A stretch of DNA of 64,000 bases from VRUE01 sp963824705 (GTDB lineage: Bacteria > Actinomycetota > Thermoleophilia > Solirubrobacterales > 70-9): positions 1,736,001-1,800,000 of the forward strand of contig CAWGQE010000003.1 in the NCBI GenBank assembly GCA_963824705.1, given 5' to 3'. The notes beneath the pieces are model-generated. The model was not told where the DNA came from and searched no databases. It worked only from the letters and a program-made list of their open reading frames with translations. Made by a program: the position numbers and the translations under genes. Positions 16,986 to 25,149 of this stretch are shown in pieces (positions within the stretch are counted from its first letter, which is position 1; each line of letters starts with the position of its first letter).

Positions 16986-17975
16986 CTACGGCGTCCGCTG
17001 ATGCCGACTTCGCTTGTACTCATCCACCCATTGACGAGTCGAATACCAGTTCCTTCCATACTTGTTAGCCCTAAGCCGGCCACGCTGAGCAGCCGCTACA
17101 AGCGCTGAGCGGGATAGCTCCTCATCGGCGAGCCCAGCCAGCGGAACAACGCTGAGTGGCCCCGCCAGGCTAGGCATGAGAAAACGATAGATGCCGTCTC
17201 GCACCGATCTCGCGAGCAATTCTCCGAGCGGGCCAGGGTCGCCATCATCGGCCTTTTGAAGCATCTGCAGGTATCGCCTTCTCTCTTCCTTGTAGACGAT
17301 CGCAGGGGGATATCCGTGTCGGACCAAGAGCAGGGAGAGCACAAGCCGTCCAACCCGACCATTTCCATCTGGAAAGGGATGGATTCGCTCGAATTTCGCG
17401 TGCAGATCAGCCAAGTGCTGAATCAGATGACAACCCGCCGGTGGGTTGCCCACCGCTTCGCTCAACCAGTCGGCGACAAGAGATGGGACAAGGCTCGGTG
17501 GGGGCAGCTGCAGCCCGGTCCGCAGGGGTTCAATATCACCGCTGCGGTAGCTACCGGGCATCTCGTTGGAACGGAGCCCCTCTGGCGGGAAATGCACCCA
17601 GACCGACTCCACCGTTATGTGGTGAATCCGTCGGATGTCCCCCTCGCTGATCGTCTCTTGCTCCTTGAACTGGCTCCGGTACGCCTGTTCATAGGTCCAC
17701 CGCGCAGCCTCGCCGTAGGCTTTGGCCTCAACCCACTCCCTCAGCTCATGGGCGCTGCCGGTGACGACGTTGTCCTCCAGCAGAAGCTGAACCTGGCGCT
17801 TACGCAACGTATTGCCCTCGATGGCGGTTGAGTTGTGCGTCTCCTCAACCCAGATATCTGCCCAGACATCTTGGAATACGGTCGGCTCAGGCAGGCCGCC
17901 GATGATCAATAGATCTTCTCGGGCTTGGTCGAGAGATTCAAATACCTGTTGTCTGCTAGGACGACCCGCTGGCAT
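16986..17975 (-). CDS. Fic-domain AMP-transferase-like protein with self-inhibitory motif and C-terminal wHTH
   Basis: 329 residues. The Fic core is 'HPFPDGNGRVGR' (residues 199-210), with the catalytic His, the metal-binding Asp and the nucleotide-anchoring Asn/Arg all present. An inhibitory helix 'STAIEGN' (residues 49-55; [S/T]xxxE[G/N]) near the N-terminus makes this a class II, self-inhibited Fic protein. The last ~55 residues ('LVAAAQRGRLRANKYGRNWYS') look like a small winged-helix or excisionase-like DNA-binding domain. Family members transfer AMP from ATP to a protein target; the target is unknown here. Base composition is visibly less GC-rich than its neighbours, which suggests transfer. 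It is convergent with the MMPL gene, with no antitoxin-like partner beside it. Confidence 0.93.
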   Translation of the reverse strand: MPAGRPSRQQVFESLDQAREDLLIIGGLPEPTVFQDVWADIWVEETHNSTAIEGNTLRKRQVQLLLEDNVVTGSAHELREWVEAKAYGEAARWTYEQAYRSQFKEQETISEGDIRRIHHITVESVWVHFPPEGLRSNEMPGSYRSGDIEPLRTGLQLPPPSLVPSLVADWLSEAVGNPPAGCHLIQHLADLHAKFERIHPFPDGNGRVGRLVLSLLLVRHGYPPAIVYKEERRRYLQMLQKADDGDPGPLGELLARSVRDGIYRFLMPSLAGPLSVVPLAGLADEELSRSALVAAAQRGRLRANKYGRNWYSTRQWVDEYKRSRHQRTP

Positions 17976-17978
17976 GGT

Positions 17979-18106
17979 TTGTCCAGGATAGCTGAGAAAA
18001 ATACAACCTAGACAAGTACTGGTTGTCAGGTATGCACCGAATCAATTGCACCTGGACAAATTGAGAGGAAGCGGCTCTGTGCAGCAGGTCACATAGACCT
18101 GGACAT
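17979..18106. promoter_or_regulatory. Cluster of five TTGTCCAGGT-like motifs upstream of fic
   Basis: Copies in either orientation: TTGTCCAGGA 17979-17988, ACCTAGACAA 18006-18015, TTGTCAGGT 18023-18031, ACCTGGACAA 18050-18059 and ACCTGGACAT 18097-18106. They lie between the divergent fic and thiolase genes in a stretch richer in A/T than the surroundings. They look like repeated operator half-sites; the binding protein is unknown. Confidence 0.6.
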
Positions 18107-18107
18107 A

Positions 18108-18138
18108 GATCGATGTCTCGGTTAACGTTACATCGATC
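18108..18138. promoter_or_regulatory. Candidate operator palindrome upstream of the acyl-CoA operon
   Basis: GATCGATGT (18108-18116) and ACATCGATC (18130-18138) are exact inverted arms around a 13-base spacer containing GTTAAC. The size and symmetry fit a TetR- or GntR-type operator. It lies 108 bases upstream of the thiolase start. Confidence 0.55.
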
Positions 18139-18174
18139 CATGTAGCGGGTATTCGCGGCGGGAGGCATTGCAGC

Positions 18175-18229
18175 CCCTGCACGCCTTGTATCTCACTTCA
18201 AACCCTGCACGCCTTGTATCTCACTTCAA
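18175..18229 (+). repeat. 27-base tandem direct repeat (two copies, one-base spacer)
   Basis: CCCTGCACGCCTTGTATCTC... occurs at 18175-18201 and again, identically, at 18203-18229. It lies immediately before the ribosome site of the thiolase gene. It could be a duplicated regulator site or a recent slippage duplication. Confidence 0.9.
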
Positions 18230-18245
18230 TCGAAAGGCATCGACG

Positions 18246-19541
18246 TTGACTGACAGTCCCCGTCGGGTCGCCATCGTCGGCGGCAACCGAATCCCATTTG
18301 CGCGCTCGAACTCGGTCTACTCGCGCGCCTCCAACCAGGACATGCTCACTGCCGCGCTCGACGGCTTGGTCGAGCGCTTCTCGCTCGGCGGCGAGGCGCT
18401 CGGCGAGGTCGCCGGCGGCGCCGTGCTCAAGCACTCGCGCGACCGCGACCTCACTCGCGAGAGCGTGCTCGGCACCCGGCTTGCCCCCGAGACGCCCGCC
18501 TACGACGTGCAGCAGGCCTGCGGCACCGGGCTGGAGACGACGATCCTGGTCGCCAACAAGATCGCCCTCGGCCAGATCGACGCCGGCATCGCCTGCGGCG
18601 CCGACACCACCTCCGACGCGCCGATCGGGCTCAACGAGGACCTGCGCGAGGTGCTGCTCGACGCCAACCGGGAGAAGTCGACGGCGGGGCGGTTGAAGCA
18701 GCTGACCCGGCTGCGCCCCGGCCACGTCGTCCCCTCGATCCCGCGCAACGAGGAGCCCCGCACCGGCCTCTCGATGGGCGAGCACTGCGCCGTGATGGCT
18801 GCCGAGTGGGGCATCGGGCGCGAGGAGCAGGACGAGCTCGCGGTCGCCAGCCACCACAATCTTGCCGCCGCCTACGAGCGCGGCTTCATGGAGGACCTGG
18901 TCAACCCCTATCTCGGCCTCGAGCGCGACCAGAACCTGCGCCCGGACTCCTCTGCTGAGAAGCTGGCCAAGCTCGGTCCCGTCTTCGGCGGCGAGGACGG
19001 CACGATGACCGCCGCCAACTCGACCCCTCTCAGCGACGGCGCCTCGGCGGTGCTGCTGGCGAGCGAGGAGTGGGCGAAGGAGCGCGACCTCCCCGTCCTG
19101 GCTTACTTCGTCGACGGCCAGACCGCGGCGATCGACCACGTCCACAAGCGCGAGGGGCTGTTGATGGCGCCCGCTTACGCGATGCCACGCATGCTCGACC
19201 GCAACGACCTCGCCCTGCAGGACTTCGACCTCTACGAGATCCACGAGGCCTTCGCCGCCCAGGTGCTCTGCACGCTGCGCGCCTGGGAAGACGAGCGCTT
19301 TTGTCGCGACCGGCTCGGCCGCGACAAGCCACTGGGCGCGATCGACCGCGACAAGCTCAATGTCAACGGCGGCTCGCTTGCCGCCGGCCACCCCTTCGCC
19401 GCGACCGGCGGCCGGATCGTCGCCTCGCTCGCCAAGGAGCTGCACGAGCGCGGCTCGGGCCGCGGTGCGATCAGCATCTGCGCCGCCGCCGGCCAGGGAG
19501 TCGTCGCGATCCTCGAGGCCCCAGGAAAGGACGGGAAATGA
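18246..19541 (+). CDS. fadA2: Acetyl-CoA acetyltransferase / 3-ketoacyl-CoA thiolase (FadA2/FadI type)
   Basis: 431 residues. Thiolytic cleavage or formation of 3-ketoacyl-CoA. The nucleophilic cysteine is in 'QQACGTGLETT' near residue 100. The C-terminal catalytic blocks are 'NVNGGSLAAGHPFAATGGR' (His) and 'ICAAAGQG' (second Cys). TTG 18246 is preferred: it has GAAAGG eight bases upstream, begins 'TDSPRRVAIVGGNRIPF' as in relatives, and lies just after the tandem repeat. First gene of a five-gene operon whose order (thiolase, FabG4-like reductase, MaoC hydratase, FadE-type dehydrogenases) parallels the mycobacterial fadA2-fabG4-htdX-fadE5 cluster, from which the symbol is borrowed. The stop overlaps the next start (ATGA). 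Confidence 0.92.
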   Translation: MTDSPRRVAIVGGNRIPFARSNSVYSRASNQDMLTAALDGLVERFSLGGEALGEVAGGAVLKHSRDRDLTRESVLGTRLAPETPAYDVQQACGTGLETTILVANKIALGQIDAGIACGADTTSDAPIGLNEDLREVLLDANREKSTAGRLKQLTRLRPGHVVPSIPRNEEPRTGLSMGEHCAVMAAEWGIGREEQDELAVASHHNLAAAYERGFMEDLVNPYLGLERDQNLRPDSSAEKLAKLGPVFGGEDGTMTAANSTPLSDGASAVLLASEEWAKERDLPVLAYFVDGQTAAIDHVHKREGLLMAPAYAMPRMLDRNDLALQDFDLYEIHEAFAAQVLCTLRAWEDERFCRDRLGRDKPLGAIDRDKLNVNGGSLAAGHPFAATGGRIVASLAKELHERGSGRGAISICAAAGQGVVAILEAPGKDGK

Positions 19542-20860
19542 GCGACCTCTACGCACAGCTGGTCAACTCGCCACCGGGCAAGCTGATCGCCCCCCGCGTC
19601 GGCCTCCCCCGCCCCACGCAGCTGCGGCGCCACGGCGCCGCCGAGACCAAGTCGACCGGCGCCGTCCTCTCCGCCGCCGCGCCCGGAGGGCGTCTCGACA
19701 AGGCGATTGAGCGACTACTCGGGGACCTCGGCGCGGTACGCCCGGAGAAGTCCGACAGCCCAGTCGGCGCGCTCGTCTTCGACGCGAGCGGCATCTCCGA
19801 CTCGACCGAGCTGGTCGAGCTGCAGCGCTTCTTCCACCCCAACGTGAGGCGGGTGGAGCGCTCCGGCCGCGTCGTCGTGCTGGGCACGCCGCCGGCCGGA
19901 CTGCCGCCTCGCGCGGCAACCGCGCAACGTGCTCTGGAGGGCTTTACCCGCTCGCTGGGCAAGGAGATCGGCCGCGGAATCGCCGTCCAGCTCGTCTACG
20001 TCGAGGCGGGCGCCGAGGAGCAGATCGACTCGACCCTGCGCTTCCTCCTCTCCCCCCGTTCCGCCTACGTCTCCGGCCAGACGATCCAGATCGGCGCCGG
20101 CGTCGCCGAGGCCCCGAAGCTGGAATGGCAGCAGCCCCTGGACGGGATGCGGGCGCTGGTCACCGGCGCCTCGCGCGGGATCGGCGAGGCAATCGCGACC
20201 GTCCTGCACCGCGACGGCGCCGAGCTCGTCCTGCTCGACGTGCCGGCGCTCGCCGCGGATCTGAAGGCCGTGGCGGACCGGCTCAATGCCGAGACGATCG
20301 AGCTCGACATCACCGACGACGACGCCCCGGCGACGATCGCCGAGCAACTCTCCGGCGGCGTCGACATCGTCGTCCACAACGCCGGTGTGACTCGCGACCG
20401 CACGATCGCCAAGATGCCTGAGGACCGCTGGGCCTCGCTGATGGAGATCAACCTCTCCAGCGAGGAGCGGATCGACGACGAGCTGCTGCACCGCGATCTG
20501 TTGCGACGCAACGGCCGCATCGTCTGCGTCTCCTCGATGAGCGGCATCGCCGGCAACTCCGGCCAGACCAACTACGCGACCTCGAAGGCCGGCGTGATCG
20601 GCATGGTCGAGGCGCTCGCACCGGAGCTGGCGAAGCGCGGGGCGACGATCAACGCCGTCGCGCCGGGCTTCATCGAGACCCAGATGACCGACGCGATGCC
20701 GATCACGGTCCGCGAAGCCGGCCGCCGCATGAACAGCATGTCGCAGGGCGGCCTGCCGGTCGACGTCGCCGAGGCGATCGCCTGGTTCGCCAGCCCCGCC
20801 TCGACCGGCGTCAACGGCAACGTCGTCCGCGTCTGCGGCCAGAGCCTGTTGGGAGCGTGA
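19538..20860 (+). CDS. fabG4: High-molecular-weight 3-oxoacyl-ACP/CoA reductase (FabG4 type)
   Basis: 440 residues, longer than ordinary FabG (~250). The N-terminal ~200 residues are a divergent Rossmann-like domain without the cofactor motif ('GALVFDASGISDSTELVEL'). The C-terminal ~240 are a complete SDR: 'VTGASRGIGEA', 'HNAGVTRDRTI', catalytic Ser in 'CVSSMSGIAGN' and 'YATSKAG'. This two-domain layout is that of FabG4 (Rv0242c), which reduces 3-oxoacyl-CoA/ACP with NADH. ATG 19538 overlaps the thiolase stop by four bases and the stop abuts the MaoC start, so the operon is tightly coupled. Confidence 0.93.
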   Translation: MSDLYAQLVNSPPGKLIAPRVGLPRPTQLRRHGAAETKSTGAVLSAAAPGGRLDKAIERLLGDLGAVRPEKSDSPVGALVFDASGISDSTELVELQRFFHPNVRRVERSGRVVVLGTPPAGLPPRAATAQRALEGFTRSLGKEIGRGIAVQLVYVEAGAEEQIDSTLRFLLSPRSAYVSGQTIQIGAGVAEAPKLEWQQPLDGMRALVTGASRGIGEAIATVLHRDGAELVLLDVPALAADLKAVADRLNAETIELDITDDDAPATIAEQLSGGVDIVVHNAGVTRDRTIAKMPEDRWASLMEINLSSEERIDDELLHRDLLRRNGRIVCVSSMSGIAGNSGQTNYATSKAGVIGMVEALAPELAKRGATINAVAPGFIETQMTDAMPITVREAGRRMNSMSQGGLPVDVAEAIAWFASPASTGVNGNVVRVCGQSLLGA

Positions 20861-21792
20861 TGGCAACGCGGACCCTCGACAGCTCGCCGTCCATCCTGCC
20901 GCTCTACGCCCGCGCGGCGGCGCCGCTGATCCCCGGCGCTTCGCGACTGCCGTTCGTACCGGGCCGGGGCAAGGACGTGCCCGATCTCGAGCTCAGCCTT
21001 GCCGGCGTGCGTCCCGACCCCGACACCATCGCCGCTTACAGCCGCGTCTGCGGCTTCACGCTGCGCGACCAGCTCCCGCCCACCTATCCGCATGTGCTCG
21101 CCTTCCCCCTGCACATGGCGGTGATGGCCGACGGCAGCTTCCCTTTCGGCGCGGTCGGCCTCGTCCACGTCGAGAACCGGATCGTCCAGCACCGGCCGAT
21201 CGGGCTCGATGAGGAGCTTAAGCTCACCGTGCGCCCGACCGCGCTGGAGCCGCATCGCAGCGGCCGCACCTTCGGCCTCGGCACCGAGGTCTGGGTCGGG
21301 CGCCAGAAAGCCTGGGAGTCGGTGAGCACGATGCTGCGCCGTGGTGCTGGCAAGAAGCAAGCCGGCCAGAAACGGACGGCGGAGCCAAGCGACGACGAGC
21401 CTGGCCTGACCGCAAGCGCCGAGTGGCGCTTGGGTGCCGATCTTGGCCGACGCTACGGCGCCGTCTCCGGCGACCGCAACCCGATCCACATGCACTCGCT
21501 GACTGCGAAGCCGCTCGGCTTTCCCAGTGCGATCGCGCACGGGATGTGGACCAAGGCGCGCTGCCTGGCGGCGCTCGAGGGGCGCCTTCCCGACGCCTTC
21601 GCGGCCGAGGTTCGCTTCCGTAAGCCGATCCGGCTGCCAGGCAAGGTCGAGTTCCTCAGCGACTCCGGCAACGAGGAGATCCACTTCGCCGTGCGCGACG
21701 CAAAGCGGTACACGCCCCACCTCGACGGCACCGTCAAGCCGGTCGAGACGAAGACTTCACCCAACAAGAACAGCGGGAGGAATTCAAAGTGA
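20860..21792 (+). CDS. MaoC-like (R)-hydratase / dehydratase
   Basis: 310 residues, double hot-dog length. The C-terminal half has the hydratase-2 motif 'YGAVSGDRNPIHMHSLTAKPLGFPSAIAHGMW', quoted here only for 'SGDRNPIH' (Asp and His catalytic) and 'HGMW'. The N-terminal half ('DQLPPTYPHVLAFPLHMAVM') is the degenerate first hot dog. Expected to hydrate enoyl-CoA to (R)-3-hydroxyacyl-CoA, or the reverse, pairing with the FabG4-like reductase as HtdX does in mycobacteria. ATG 20860 overlaps the previous stop (TGATG), and its own stop overlaps the next start (GTGA). Confidence 0.88.
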   Translation: MATRTLDSSPSILPLYARAAAPLIPGASRLPFVPGRGKDVPDLELSLAGVRPDPDTIAAYSRVCGFTLRDQLPPTYPHVLAFPLHMAVMADGSFPFGAVGLVHVENRIVQHRPIGLDEELKLTVRPTALEPHRSGRTFGLGTEVWVGRQKAWESVSTMLRRGAGKKQAGQKRTAEPSDDEPGLTASAEWRLGADLGRRYGAVSGDRNPIHMHSLTAKPLGFPSAIAHGMWTKARCLAALEGRLPDAFAAEVRFRKPIRLPGKVEFLSDSGNEEIHFAVRDAKRYTPHLDGTVKPVETKTSPNKNSGRNSK

Positions 21793-23120
21793 ACGGCAAC
21801 GACAAGGGAGTGGCCGAGCGCAGCATGGGCATCGGCCTGCGGGCGCTCAACTGGCTCGCCGGCTCGGACCTGCTCGACCGGATCCGCGCCCGCAAACAGA
21901 TCGAGCGGGCGCTCTTCCAGGGCACCAAGGGCGGCTTCCGCTCGGCGACCGCCGCCGGGCGCACCTTCAAGGCAGCGCAGAAGCTGACCCGACCGGCGCG
22001 CCAGGCGACGGGCAAGCCCCGCGCCCTCTTCGACATCAGCCCCGACGACGAGCAGGAGATGTTTCAGGAGGCGGTGCGCGACTTCGCCGAGGCCAAGGTC
22101 CGGCCCGCCGCCCAAGGGGCCGACGCGGAGCGCGCGACCCCGGCAGAGCTGCTGGCCCAGGTCAACGAGCTCGGCGTCAACACGCTCGGCATCCCCGAGG
22201 AGCTCGGTGGCGTGATGCACGAGCAGGCGGCGACGACCAGCGCCCTGGTCGGCGAGGCGCTCGCCCACGGCGACATGGGGATCGCCTACGCCGCGCTTGC
22301 CCCCGGCGCAGTCGCCACCGCGATCGGCCACTGGGGGACGCCCGAGCAGGAGGCCACCTACCTGCCCGCGTTCAGCGGCGAGGACGTGCCCGCCGCCGCC
22401 CTGGCTCTGCTCGAGCCACGGCCGCTCTTCGACCCGCTGAAGCTGGAGACGACGGCACGCCGCGACGGCGAGGACTGGGTCCTCACCGGGGCCAAGTCGC
22501 TCGTCGCCCGCGCCGCCGAGTGCGAGCTGTTCCTCGTCGCGGCCGAGGCCGAGGACCTGGGCCCGGCGCTGTTCGTGATCGAGTCCGGCGCCAAGGGCCT
22601 CTCGGTGCAGGACGAGCCGGCGATGGGTCTGCGGCCCGCCGCCACCGGCCGCCTGCTGCTGGAGGACGTCCGCCTGCCCGGCACCGCGCTGCTCGGCGAG
22701 GGCGATCGCGACTCCTACGTCGAGTGCGTGCAGCGGGCGCGGATCGCCTGGTGCGCGCTCGCCGTCGGCGCCTCGCAGGCGGTCCTCGACTACGTCATCC
22801 CCTACGTCAACGAACGCACCGCCTTCGGCGAACCGGTCTCCAACCGCCAGGCGGTCGCCTTCGGCGTCTCCGACATCGGCATCGAGAGCAGCGGCATGCG
22901 GCTCGCCACCTACCGCGCCGCCAGCCGCGCCGACCAGGGTCAGGAATTCGGCCGCGAGGCGGCGTTGGCGCGCAAGCTCTGTGCCGCCAAGGGCATGGAG
23001 ATCGGCTCCGAAGGAGTGCAGCTTCTCGGCGGCCACGGCTTCGTCAAGGAGCACCCGGTCGAGCGCTGGTACCGCGACCTCCGCGCAGCGGGCGTCATGG
23101 AGGGCGCCCTGCTCGTCTAG
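21789..23120 (+). CDS. Acyl-CoA dehydrogenase family protein (first of pair)
   Basis: 443 residues. Flavin-dependent alpha,beta-desaturation of acyl-CoA is the family reaction. An unusual N-terminal ~75-residue extension ('GLRALNWLAGSDLLDRIRARK...') precedes the dehydrogenase fold, which starts near 'DISPDDEQEMFQEAVRDFAEAKVRP'. The FAD/substrate-binding middle ('DWVLTGAKSLVARA') is present. The protein ends at 'DLRAAGVMEGALLV', so the usual catalytic 'YEGTxxIQ' tail is shortened and only 'MEG' remains. It may be an accessory or altered-function subunit working with the following dehydrogenase. GTG 21789 overlaps the MaoC stop. Confidence 0.85.
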   Translation: MNGNDKGVAERSMGIGLRALNWLAGSDLLDRIRARKQIERALFQGTKGGFRSATAAGRTFKAAQKLTRPARQATGKPRALFDISPDDEQEMFQEAVRDFAEAKVRPAAQGADAERATPAELLAQVNELGVNTLGIPEELGGVMHEQAATTSALVGEALAHGDMGIAYAALAPGAVATAIGHWGTPEQEATYLPAFSGEDVPAAALALLEPRPLFDPLKLETTARRDGEDWVLTGAKSLVARAAECELFLVAAEAEDLGPALFVIESGAKGLSVQDEPAMGLRPAATGRLLLEDVRLPGTALLGEGDRDSYVECVQRARIAWCALAVGASQAVLDYVIPYVNERTAFGEPVSNRQAVAFGVSDIGIESSGMRLATYRAASRADQGQEFGREAALARKLCAAKGMEIGSEGVQLLGGHGFVKEHPVERWYRDLRAAGVMEGALLV

Positions 23121-23148
23121 CCCACCCGGCCGAGCGAAAGGCAGAACG

Positions 23149-24363
23149 ATGATCAATCTCGAGATACCGAAGAAGTTCAAGCCCCTGGCCAGCCAGGCCA
23201 ACCAGGTCGCGACCGAGGTCTTCCGACCGATCTCGCGCAAGTACGACGAGGCCGAGCACTCCTACCCGAAGGAGCTCGACATGCTCGCCTCGCTGATCGA
23301 CGGGATGAACGAGGGCTCCGACATCGGCCGCGCCGGCGCGGCCGGGGTGCGCCGCGAGTCGAGCGACAATGGCGATAGCGGCAACCGCAACGGCTCCAAC
23401 CTCTCCACCGTGCTCGGCATCATCGAGCTCTGTTGGGGAGATGTCGGCCTGCTGCTCTCGATGCCACGTCAGGGCCTCGGCAACTCGGCGATCGCCTCGG
23501 TTGCGACCGAGGAGCAGCTCGAGCACTACGGCGGCAAGTGGGCGGCGATGGCGATCACCGAGCCCGAGGCCGGCTCGGACTCGGCGGCGATCCGCACCAC
23601 CGCCGATCTCAGCGGCGACGAGTACGTGCTCAACGGCGAGAAGATCTTCGTCACCTCGGGCGACCGCGCCGATCTGATCGTCGTCTGGGCGACGCTCGAC
23701 CGGTCAGTTGGACGGGCGGCGATCAGGTCTTTCATCGTCGAGCGCGACAACCCCGGCCTCAAGCTCGACCGGCTCGAGCACAAGCTCGGCATCCGCGCCT
23801 CCGACACCGCCAACTTCACGCTGCAGGACTGCCGGGTGCCGAAAGAGGCGCTGCTGGGCAGCGCGGAGATCGAGACCAAGCAGGGGTTCGGCGGGGCAAT
23901 GCAGACCTTCGACAACACGCGGCCGCTGGTCGCGGCGATGGCTGTCGGCGTCGCCCGTGCCTCGCTCGAGCGGGCGCGCGAGTGCCTGACCGAGGCCGGG
24001 GTCGAGTTCGACTACGCGGTGCCGGCGCTTTCCCAGCCGGCTGCCGTCTCGCGCTACCTGGAGATGGAGGCCGACTACGAGGCCGCCCGCCTGCTGACCC
24101 TACAGGCGGCCTGGATGGCCGACAACGGCAAGCCCAACTCGCTGCAGGCCTCGATGGCGAAGGCCAAGGCGGGGCGCACCTGCGTCGACGTGGCGCTCGG
24201 CTGCGTCGAGCTCTGCGGCGCGGTCGGCTACGGCGAGGACGAGCTGCTGGAGAAGTGGGCACGCGACGCCAAGATCCTCGACATCTTCGAGGGCACGCAG
24301 CAGATCCAGCTGCTGATCGTGGCGCGCCAGCTGCTCGGCAAGAGCTCGGCCGAACTGAGGTAG
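23149..24363 (+). CDS. Acyl-CoA dehydrogenase (second of pair)
   Basis: 404 residues. FAD-dependent acyl-CoA dehydrogenase with complete signature blocks: 'AMAITEPEAGSDSAAIRTTA', 'YVLNGEKIFVTSGDRADLIVV', 'LGIRASDTANFTL' and the C-terminal catalytic Glu in 'ILDIFEGTQQIQLL'. ATG 23149 has GAAAGG upstream. It lies 28 bases after the first dehydrogenase and ends the operon, nearly touching the convergent HxlR gene (4-base gap). The pair resembles systems in which two acyl-CoA dehydrogenase subunits form a heteromer (alpha2beta2 sterol/fatty-acid side-chain enzymes); that pairing is inference. Confidence 0.92.
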   Translation: MINLEIPKKFKPLASQANQVATEVFRPISRKYDEAEHSYPKELDMLASLIDGMNEGSDIGRAGAAGVRRESSDNGDSGNRNGSNLSTVLGIIELCWGDVGLLLSMPRQGLGNSAIASVATEEQLEHYGGKWAAMAITEPEAGSDSAAIRTTADLSGDEYVLNGEKIFVTSGDRADLIVVWATLDRSVGRAAIRSFIVERDNPGLKLDRLEHKLGIRASDTANFTLQDCRVPKEALLGSAEIETKQGFGGAMQTFDNTRPLVAAMAVGVARASLERARECLTEAGVEFDYAVPALSQPAAVSRYLEMEADYEAARLLTLQAAWMADNGKPNSLQASMAKAKAGRTCVDVALGCVELCGAVGYGEDELLEKWARDAKILDIFEGTQQIQLLIVARQLLGKSSAELR

Positions 24364-24367
24364 AGGC

Positions 24368-25048
24368 TCAGGCGGCGGCGGGTTCGGCGTCGCCGACCAG
24401 GGCAAGTGCCGCCTCGCGGAGCCGCTCGGGCAGGACGACCATCGCGCGCAGTTCCTCCAGCGCGCCCAGGTCCCCCTCGATCTCGATGTCCTGCTCCGCC
24501 GCCTCGCCGGCGACGAGCGCCGCCAGCACGTCGGCGGGCTCGCCGGCCAGGACCAGATCGGCGTCCTGCGCCTCGCCGCGGGAGGCCGAGATCCAGCCGT
24601 CCTCGATCCGCAACCAGTAAGCCTGCCCGCCGCTGCGCAGTCCGATCGTCAGCCGCGCGTCCGGCGTAGGCTGGGCGAGGACGCGTATCGCGTTGGCAAG
24701 CGACGTCGGCGCGAGATGGACGACGTCGTCGACCCGCTCGAAGTGCAGGCCCCAGCGGCCCAGCTCGACCATCGGCCGCTCCAGCCCCCAGCCGACCTCG
24801 GTCAGCTCATAGGCAACCCCGGTCGCCGGCGGGTCGAGCTCGCGGCGGCGCACGACGCCGTGGCTCTCGAGGTCGCGCAGGCGCTTGGTGAGGACGTCGG
24901 TGGGCGCGTTGCCGACGTTACGCACGAGATCGGAGAAGCGCAGCGGGCCGAGCGAGAGCTCGCGCACGATCAGCAGCGACCAGCGCTCGCCGATCCGGTC
25001 GAGCGCGCAGGCGAGGCTGCAGGACTGGTCGTATTCGCGACGCGACAT
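24368..25048 (-). CDS. HxlR-family transcriptional regulator with C-terminal SCP2-like domain
   Basis: 226 residues. The N-terminal ~100 form an HxlR winged helix: 'DQSCSLACALDRIGERWSLLIVREL', then 'RFSDLVRNVGNAPTDVLTKRLRDLESHGVV' (given here as a pattern, with the R-L-x-x-L-E core of the recognition region). The C-terminal half ('VLAGEPADVLAALVAGE') looks like an SCP2/sterol-carrier fold, which suggests lipid or acyl-CoA sensing. It is divergent from the second MMPL gene with about 100 bases between starts and is the obvious candidate to control it. It may also affect the acyl-CoA operon it faces end to end. Confidence 0.87.
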   Translation of the reverse strand: MSRREYDQSCSLACALDRIGERWSLLIVRELSLGPLRFSDLVRNVGNAPTDVLTKRLRDLESHGVVRRRELDPPATGVAYELTEVGWGLERPMVELGRWGLHFERVDDVVHLAPTSLANAIRVLAQPTPDARLTIGLRSGGQAYWLRIEDGWISASRGEAQDADLVLAGEPADVLAALVAGEAAEQDIEIEGDLGALEELRAMVVLPERLREAALALVGDAEPAAA

Positions 25049-25070
25049 GCACCGATGGTAACAGCGTTAA

Positions 25071-25095
25071 TTTGAATTTCAAAGCAACTACTTTG
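25071..25095. promoter_or_regulatory. Candidate HxlR operator in the divergent regulator/MMPL gap
   Basis: The A/T-rich stretch TTTGAATTTCAAAG... contains TTGAA/TTCAA symmetry and CAAAG (25080-25084) inverted with CTTTG (25091-25095). It lies 22-46 bases upstream of the regulator start and about 60 before the MMPL start. Confidence 0.5.
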
Positions 25096-25149
25096 ATATC
25101 TGGTACGGTCCCGAGCGGCTTACGTCCGTCCCCTCGCGTTAGGACTCCG

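Noticed and set aside
18175..18229. Tandem repeat considered as a CRISPR remnant
   Set aside because: Only two units separated by one base, no spacers and no cas genes nearby.
16986..18245. Fic region considered as a genomic island or prophage edge
   Set aside because: One gene of different composition, but no integrase, attachment repeats or tRNA at a boundary.
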